Source: Rodentolepis nana (taxonomy: Eukaryota > Platyhelminthes > Cestoda > Cyclophyllidea > Hymenolepididae). Taken from it: a DNA stretch of 12,957 nucleotides. The notes beneath the pieces were generated by a model. It searched no databases. It was not told the origin of the DNA and worked only from the letters and a program-made list of their open reading frames with translations. The position numbers were made by a program, and so were the translations under genes. The stretch is from the NCBI GenBank assembly GCA_900617975.1, contig UZAE01001509.1, positions 1-12,957 of the forward strand, given 5' to 3'. Shown here in pieces: positions 8,665 through 12,957 of the stretch; within the stretch, counting starts at the first letter, position 1, and each line of letters starts with the position of its first letter.

Positions 8665-8914
8665 CCACGTGGTGCACCCTGGGCAACATATACACACACT
8701 GCAAAATGTCTATAAATCGGCAGTTGATTTCTGACTTCAAACTACCATGACACCACTGTATTTCACATTCCACCACTTTCACAGTACTCACCTTACCTTT
8801 TTCTCTACCATTGTGTCTGTCTCGTTTGCATTTGTGAATCATTCTGCTGTTACCCCTCTCGACTCTGTGAAGCCCGAAGTCAACTATCATAAAGTTTGAC
8901 ATTTGATGTAAATA
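8665..8914 (+). mobile_element. SINE-like retroposon, copy D, 5'-truncated
   Basis: It begins inside the family at CCACGTGGTGCACCCTGGGC, missing the first roughly 20-25 bases. It continues with GTCTATAAATCGGCAG, CTTCAAACTACCATGAC, a pyrimidine-rich middle and TGAAGCCCGAAGTCAACT. It then loses the AAGGGCTAATGA segment and ends in a mutated tail, GACATTTGATGTAAATA. GATAT stands directly before (8660-8664) and after (8915-8919), a weak 5-bp target-site duplication. The 5' truncation is typical of incomplete reverse transcription. A 105-codon antisense frame across this copy (8585-8902, minus) is a by-product of the repeat and not a gene. Confidence 0.82.
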
Positions 8915-10429
8915 GATATTGGGAGGTATTGAGTTTTACACTTTCCTACGTGGGGGTGGGGTGGGGAGTTGTGGACAGAGAAGCAAGATGATTACTCAAA
9001 ATTGAGAAACTTTTATTACGCTACACCTCTTGATTCGAGTAAAGCAAGCATTTCTGGTTACGCTATTCAGTGTATAAGCAGCGACGATAATTCAACTGGT
9101 AATATTTGACTTGGCAGACATGCAGAATGACTGGCAAGACATAAGCACACTAATAAACCAATCCGTTTTCTTCTTAAGGCAACAAAGTTCCAGTTCAAGA
9201 ATTATTCGGGTGAAGTGACTGCAATGTCACAACCTCAAAGGTAGACTGAGTAATGTGATTTTAGCAGTGTTCACATGACCCAAAATCGAGTATTTACGTA
9301 TCCCCAAGGCTGTAATTGTTCAATTTGTGAGTCATCTCTCCCGAAAAATTACTCAAAGCGCGATTTTCACTTTTTTACTTCACTTTAAAAACAAGTTTTG
9401 GTTTTCTTCAATACATTATTAGTATGAAGAGAAATACAAATTTAGTTGAAGTGATTTGTATCGACTGCAAATTTTGACAAGTTACAAGTAAAACGGCGTA
9501 AATTTGAAGTTCCGTTGCATTACATTTATGTAATACAATATTACCCTTATCTCTCTTTAGCATTAGAAGAAAAATTGAACTCGTTATTTTACCGACTAAC
9601 ACCTCCAACTCCACAAAGAAGGAGGTCAAATCGGTTGTGTGCTTTCTCCTTCAGTCGGCAAAATTGAACTGGATTGTGAAATGCTTGAGAAAAGCAAAAA
9701 TCTGCTTTGTCTACTTGCCATTGTAACTAAGCCTCAACCGAACACTTCTGTAAAGCAAAACGAGCGCTTTTTAAAGACTAATTATTGAATTCGCATGCGT
9801 AGAAATGTAGAAATAGTTGTTTTAAAACGAAAATACCTGAAATTGATCCTCCTAATCTCCTTAATAAATACTACCACTTTAAAACACATGTACTCTCAAT
9901 GCAGATCAAATCTTCGATGTGTCCTCTTATTGAAATGGACTATTACTAGAGTGTTTGGGTGAGATGGGATTAGTTCAGCTAGAAATTCACTGATGTTAAC
10001 ATGATTTTCTCTAAGATGTTACTGGAAAGTACAGAAACTCCGACTATTAAAACTTATTATTTAAATATTTGGAGCGGAATGTCATGGTACTAGTATTTAC
10101 ACTTTTTTGAGCAATTCCTAAATATTGCTGCTACTTCAATTGACTCAGAACAGTACGTTAACCGGGGGGTCGAATTCCAGTGCCTAAAAGAAAATTTATT
10201 CGGGGTTGATTGCTGAATGTAGTCAGGCTAAGAAGGACCTCGGCAGTCAGGAGAGCAAGTGGTGACGGTTCCAATATGAAAACATTTAACTAATGGGACG
10301 GCATTCATCACAAAGGCCACTAATGATAGGCAAAGATATGTTGTGTTTGCTTACATTCTGGTGGGCAAATGACATCGTTATTTGATCTTTAAATATAACC
10401 CATCTTTTTGGTGAAGGTCTTACGTATAG
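8915..10429. other. AT-rich non-coding stretch
   Basis: No gene is supported. A 73-codon minus-strand frame (9408-9629) is rich in Leu, Ile and Phe from AT-rich DNA and has no domain. A G-rich tract lies at 8952-8973. The segment 10150-10270 is GC-raised and includes GGGTCGAATTCC, which recalls a tRNA T-arm, but no cloverleaf can be folded around it. Confidence 0.5.
8952..8973 (+). repeat. G-rich tract with G-quadruplex potential
   Basis: GGGGGTGGGGTGGGG is followed by AGTTGTGG, giving three runs of at least four G plus a shorter GG. A two-tetrad quadruplex is possible, and a three-tetrad one would need a split or bulged run. It lies about 35 bases past the 3' end of copy D. Confidence 0.5.
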
Positions 10430-10439
10430 TTATGGCGAC
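10430..10439. repeat. Left target-site duplication of the LINE fragment
   Basis: TTATGGCGAC here and TTATGGCTAC at 10792-10801 agree at nine of ten positions and bracket the LINE fragment. Confidence 0.6.
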
Positions 10440-10757
10440 GAACTTAAAGCCCGAGCAAAGGAGAAGCAGTGGTCAGTGGCACTCTCCAACATAGCTGACT
10501 GGCCAAGAATCGAAGCCGTTGCTGAGTTTAGACTATGTACCGGACACGATTGCCTGGCGAAGTACCTTCACAGAATAGGAGTATATGATCAGCCAACATG
10601 CCCTCTATGTGACTTACAGGAGGAAATAGGGAAGACCCACCTGATTCGGTGTCCAACCCTAAAGACAACGACAGAAACCCAGAGGTACTGGGACTCCAGA
10701 AGTCTACTAATGACTGTTCTAAAGCCTAAATATATATTCCTCCCTGCCCCCTTGTGA
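10440..10757 (+). pseudogene. C-terminal fragment of LINE ORF2 (reverse transcriptase polyprotein) with CCHC knuckle
   Basis: The reading frame is intact to TGA at 10755-10757 but has no true start. It enters from the truncated end with ELKARAKEKQWSVA, then NIADWPRIEAVAEFRLCTGH, DCLAKYLHRIGVYDQPTC, and the zinc-knuckle residues C-x2-C-x9-H-x3-C in CPLCDLQEEIGKTHLIRC. It continues through RYWDSRSLLM. The [RK]LxTGHDCLAxxLHRIG segment followed by CPLC is typical of the C-terminus of jockey/I-group LINE polyproteins in invertebrates and lies after the reverse transcriptase. Family recognition comes from memory of such proteins, not from a search. A GTG at 10476 is not a start. No lesion is visible in the retained part, so the insertion is fairly young. 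About 90 per cent of the ORF is absent. Confidence 0.85.
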
Positions 10758-10791
10758 TCGCGAAGCCTGCCATTTGAAATAATGATAATAT
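10440..10791 (+). mobile_element. 5'-truncated non-LTR retrotransposon (jockey/I-like LINE), 3' end
   Basis: This insertion contains the last about 105 codons of the element's ORF, a 3' UTR of only about 34 bases (from 10758) and an AT-rich tail, AAATAATGATAATA. A 10-bp target-site duplication with one mismatch flanks it. The short body and intact 3' end fit incomplete target-primed reverse transcription. The tail segment GCCTGCCATTTGAAA (10766-10780) closely matches the tail of SINE-like copy B, ending CTTGCCATTTGAAA. This suggests the LINE machinery recognises that sequence. The element is dead here because it lacks endonuclease and reverse transcriptase. Confidence 0.85.
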
Positions 10792-10801
10792 TTATGGCTA
10801 C
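10792..10801. repeat. Right target-site duplication of the LINE fragment
   Basis: TTATGGCTAC follows the AATAATGATAATAT tail and pairs with 10430-10439, nine of ten identical. Confidence 0.6.
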
Positions 10802-11524
10802 AATGTCCTATCTGAGTAGCTTGTTGCCATAATAATGCGTGAGACTGCTTAGTTGAAACCAGGCATAAGAACGAAATCAAGCAATGGGCGTGATATACTT
10901 GTTTGCGAGCGGAATATTATCGAGTCTTTGTTTATCTTAAATTACTGTCAGTGCTGACTCAGGGAAATAGTATAAACAATGTTGGTTTTTTAATGTTTAC
11001 GCACCATGATTACTAAGTGGCTGTTATTTCTAATTTATTTAGATGAATTCATTTCGGAAGAAGGGTAATTTCTTTATGGTAGAGAAGAAAGCACAGTAAA
11101 TTCGGGTTGGAAACCTTGGTTAACTTTGATAAGGATATCTCAAACTCCATCCTAGGCAGAGTTTCAAAGTAGAATGCCGGAGTGGTAAGTGATCATTATT
11201 TATCGAATTGTCGACCATTGAACGCCATTGAGGAAAAACCAGTAACTCACGTGGCTACAAATTTCAGCGAGAAATATTTTCAAACACAATTCATTTAAAT
11301 CGTATAAAAATCCACATTAACGGATTCTAGCTTCAGCGAGATTATTTAAGTTTTATTTGTGGTCCTCTTCAAAGTACTTTTGAGTTCAAAGGTTCTTCAT
11401 TTAGAATCAAATTGAAATTTTTCAAGGGGAGTAATTATAGAAACTAGTTGTCTGCTTTCAGCTCACGCGATTGGTGAAAATGCTCCATTATGTATACTGT
11501 CCAAAGCCACCTAAGTTATCTTGA
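10802..11524. other. AT-rich non-coding stretch
   Basis: No gene, RNA or repeat copy is recognised in either strand between the LINE fragment and the weak coding candidate that follows. Confidence 0.5.
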
Positions 11525-11964
11525 CCTGAACTGCTGATTCATCAGACTAATGACCTCAATAGACGTGTAGTGTCCGTCTGTGTCCGTTTCCAGATTGGTG
11601 CGCTGTGTTTCATCCCACTACCAAACTGCTTAATTCAAAAAAATGTTACGAAAAACTTAATTTGGATAATTGTTATTAGCACTTAACTTGAGTAGGGTGT
11701 AAGTATCCTAGTGGTCCTCTTGACAGAACCTCAACCTCTACGACACAATCTGTAAGACAGAATTCACTACGCTGGTTGAATATTCGCATCAAACTTGTAA
11801 TTTTAGTCCAGGGAGGCGTGTGCGTTGGCCACTATGTCACCAGCGCAGGTCATAATATTGACCTTTTTAGAAAGTCAGATCTAATTTCATCGCCGCGATC
11901 GAGTGAACTGAACCAGTGGTTAATGAATTTGTTACGCTCACGTTTGGATATGCATAGCCACTAG
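11525..11964 (+). pseudogene. Weak coding-like stretch, two adjoining frames
   Basis: Two plus-strand segments read like protein in different frames. At 11525-11686 there are 53 residues including ELLIHQTNDLNRRVV and VRFQIGALCFIPLPNC. At 11692-11964 there are 90 residues including CKYPSGPLDRTSTSTTQSVR, LVQGGVCVGHYVTSAGHN and SSELNQWLMNLLRSRL, ending in TAG. The second segment's 91-codon open run and raised GC stand out from the surroundings. It has no ATG start, and possible AG acceptors lie at TTATTAG and GAGTAG just upstream. A perfect GTAAGTAT donor-like string at 11699-11706 cuts across its beginning and complicates an exon reading. It could be a terminal exon, a decayed mobile-element ORF or chance. 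No family is recognised. Confidence 0.25.
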
Positions 11965-12267
11965 TGAAACACACATGACCGTAATTATTGACCAACAAAG
12001 GGACCAGTCATTTGTCATAGATACAATTTACTACGTATGAGTGACTTTATTTACTTGATAGGAAATTGTTGTTTGAGCTAATGGGCCTCTGCCTTCTTCC
12101 TGGGGGTTCGAGTATTTGTGGGTATATATGAATGACAACTGGGGGCCTTATACCTCCTAAGGTCATTTGGATAAGCGTTTTCCAGCTCTTATTTTGGGTG
12201 GGGAGGTAACATACCTGAACCTTTATATTTTGAAACTCATATTCTACCACCTCTTCATTAGCAAAGA
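11965..12267. other. Non-coding stretch
   Basis: I see no supported feature. A 67-codon minus-strand frame at 12047-12250 has no domain or splice signals. Confidence 0.5.
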
Positions 12268-12564
12268 GGGGTGTGCGATAGACTTACTTCCACGTGGTGC
12301 ACCCTGGGCAATGTATACTCATACGGCAAAAAAGTCTATTATTCGGCAGTTGACTTCAGACTACCATCGCAACATTGTATGTCATATTCAACCACTTCCA
12401 CAGTACTCATCTTTCCCTTTCTCCGCCTTTTGTCCGTCTGTCTATTTGCATCTTTGAATCACTCTTCTGTTACCCCTCTCGACTGTTTTCCACTTTGTCT
12501 GTTCCTCCCCTTCATGAAGCCTGAAGTCAACTAAAGGGCTAATGATACCTGTCATAACGCCTGC
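12268..12564 (+). mobile_element. SINE-like retroposon, copy E, joined tail-to-tail to a LINE fragment
   Basis: The 5' end is full: GGGGTGTGCGATAGACTTAC, CCACGTGGTGCACCCTGGGC and CATACGGCAAAAAAGTCTAT are all present. An internal deletion removes part of the CTTCAAACTACC region. The 3' block reads TGAAGCCTGAAGTCAACT, AAAGGGCTAATGATACC and GTCATAACGCCTGC, then stops exactly where CATTTGAAA should follow. About 20 bases later an antisense LINE fragment begins. No target-site duplication could be found, which fits a rearranged or truncated right end. Frames crossing the copy on both strands are by-products. Confidence 0.82.
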
Positions 12565-12584
12565 GGACACTCTTGTGCCCTGGG
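12565..12584. other. Junction between copy E and the antisense LINE fragment
   Basis: The 20-base bridge begins GGACACTCTTGTGCCC. GGACAC and GTGCCC form an imperfect hairpin around TCTT. The right part, GTGCCCTGGGTAA, also resembles GTGCACCCTGGGCAA from the repeat's own 5' block, which might be filler copied during joining or a coincidence. Confidence 0.4.
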
Positions 12585-12957
12585 TAATTAGTCGTAATGC
12601 TTGGTTGTGTGCCTTCTCGAGTGGTTTGAGAGTCCCCTCTGTGGCTGTAATGAGTTGCTTACAGCAATACAACTTTATTGGCTGAATAAACATCTTGTAA
12701 GTGGTGTTGAGAGTTGAGCGTGCACAGCCCCATACGCTACCAGCAAGACGCTTCAGTACATTCAGTCTATTGGAGACTCGTTCTGCTATTTTAGCAATGT
12801 GACTTCCACGTTAGCTTTGTGTCAAACGTCATTCCGAGATATGTGAACTCATTGGTTTTTTCTAGGGTAGTATCCTTGTACCTTTGAAGCGGGTTTATGC
12901 CGTGACGGGCCAAAGAGAAAGTTTGGCATGCAGTTTTCGCGGTGTTGATTACCATTC
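12585..12957 (-). pseudogene. LINE reverse transcriptase fragment (end of RT, thumb/connection), frameshifted
   Basis: Read on the minus strand from the right edge, the frame gives INTAKTACQTFSLARHGINP, RYKDTTLEKTNEFTYLGM and TFDTKLTWKSH. It then breaks near 12798-12803, where one base too many or two too few follow TCA-C, and resumes as IAKIAERVSNRLNVLKRLAG, SVWGCARSTLNTTYKMFIQP and LEKAHNQALRLIT. The F-x-YLG-[MI]-xxDxKLTWxxHI segment and the downstream LKRLAGxxWG and NQALRLIT motifs are characteristic of the C-terminal side of the reverse transcriptase in jockey/I-like LINEs. In an intact element this would lie upstream of the CCHC end seen at 10440, and it may be the same family. It is truncated at 12585 and continues past the window edge. 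It is dead because of the frameshift and truncation. Confidence 0.85.

Noticed and set aside
8585..8902. 105-codon minus-strand frame, the longest in the window
   Set aside because: It is the antisense of SINE-like copy D plus its flank. The purine-rich antisense of the pyrimidine tract keeps it open, and other copies give similar frames.
10160..10185. tRNA T-arm-like GGGTCGAATTCC
   Set aside because: No matching stem flanks it and no acceptor, D or anticodon arms can be placed around it.
12442..12693. 83-codon minus-strand frame that fuses LINE RT with the repeat
   Set aside because: The first half is the real RT fragment. The rest is read-through into antisense copy E, so the fusion is a by-product of the junction and has no sign of a function.
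1..12957. CRISPR array, prokaryotic operon, integron or phage content
   Set aside because: The repeats are 300-bp dispersed retroposons with target-site duplications, not short regularly spaced units. There are no long frames or ribosome-binding sites.

Overview
This is a eukaryotic, almost certainly invertebrate metazoan, genomic window: AT-rich, with no long open frame, no operon layout and no ribosome-binding sites. It carries short interspersed repeats and broken non-LTR retrotransposons. The retrotransposon protein resembles jockey/I-type elements common in flatworms and arthropods. A flatworm is plausible, but the window does not settle the host.

The main content is one dispersed repeat of about 300-335 bp, present six times: a 37-bp tip on the minus strand at the left edge (1-37) and five plus-strand copies, A 1605-1906, B 3679-3996 (with a 38-bp 5' extension from 3641), C 7751-8086, D 8665-8914 and E 12268-12564. 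Copies A, B and C have target-site duplications (14/14 identical in B, 11/12 in C, an 8-bp core in A). They therefore moved by target-primed reverse transcription. Each copy has a 5' block starting GGGGTGTGCG with a CCACGTGGTGCACC core, a pyrimidine-rich middle, and a 3' block ending in a short AT-rich tail.

Two fragments of a jockey/I-like LINE are present. The first (10440-10791, plus) is a 5'-truncated insertion holding the ORF2 C-terminus with a CCHC knuckle, a very short 3' UTR and a 10-bp target-site duplication (9/10). The second (about 12585-12957, minus) is a reverse-transcriptase thumb/connection region that runs off the right edge and has one frameshift. The 3' block of the short repeat resembles the end of the LINE ORF in the same frame (E/D-A/S-R-S-x-L) and its 3' tail (TGCCATTTGAAA). 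The short repeat thus looks like a SINE-like, non-autonomous partner of this LINE. This is the most interesting signal in the window.

Between the repeats the DNA is mostly featureless intronic or intergenic sequence. A few stretches have raised GC and coding-like reading frames and are flagged as weak exon or pseudogene candidates: 2308-2523 (+), 5586-5758 (-), 6652-7108 (-, frame-hopping) and 11525-11964 (+). No complete cellular gene can be supported.
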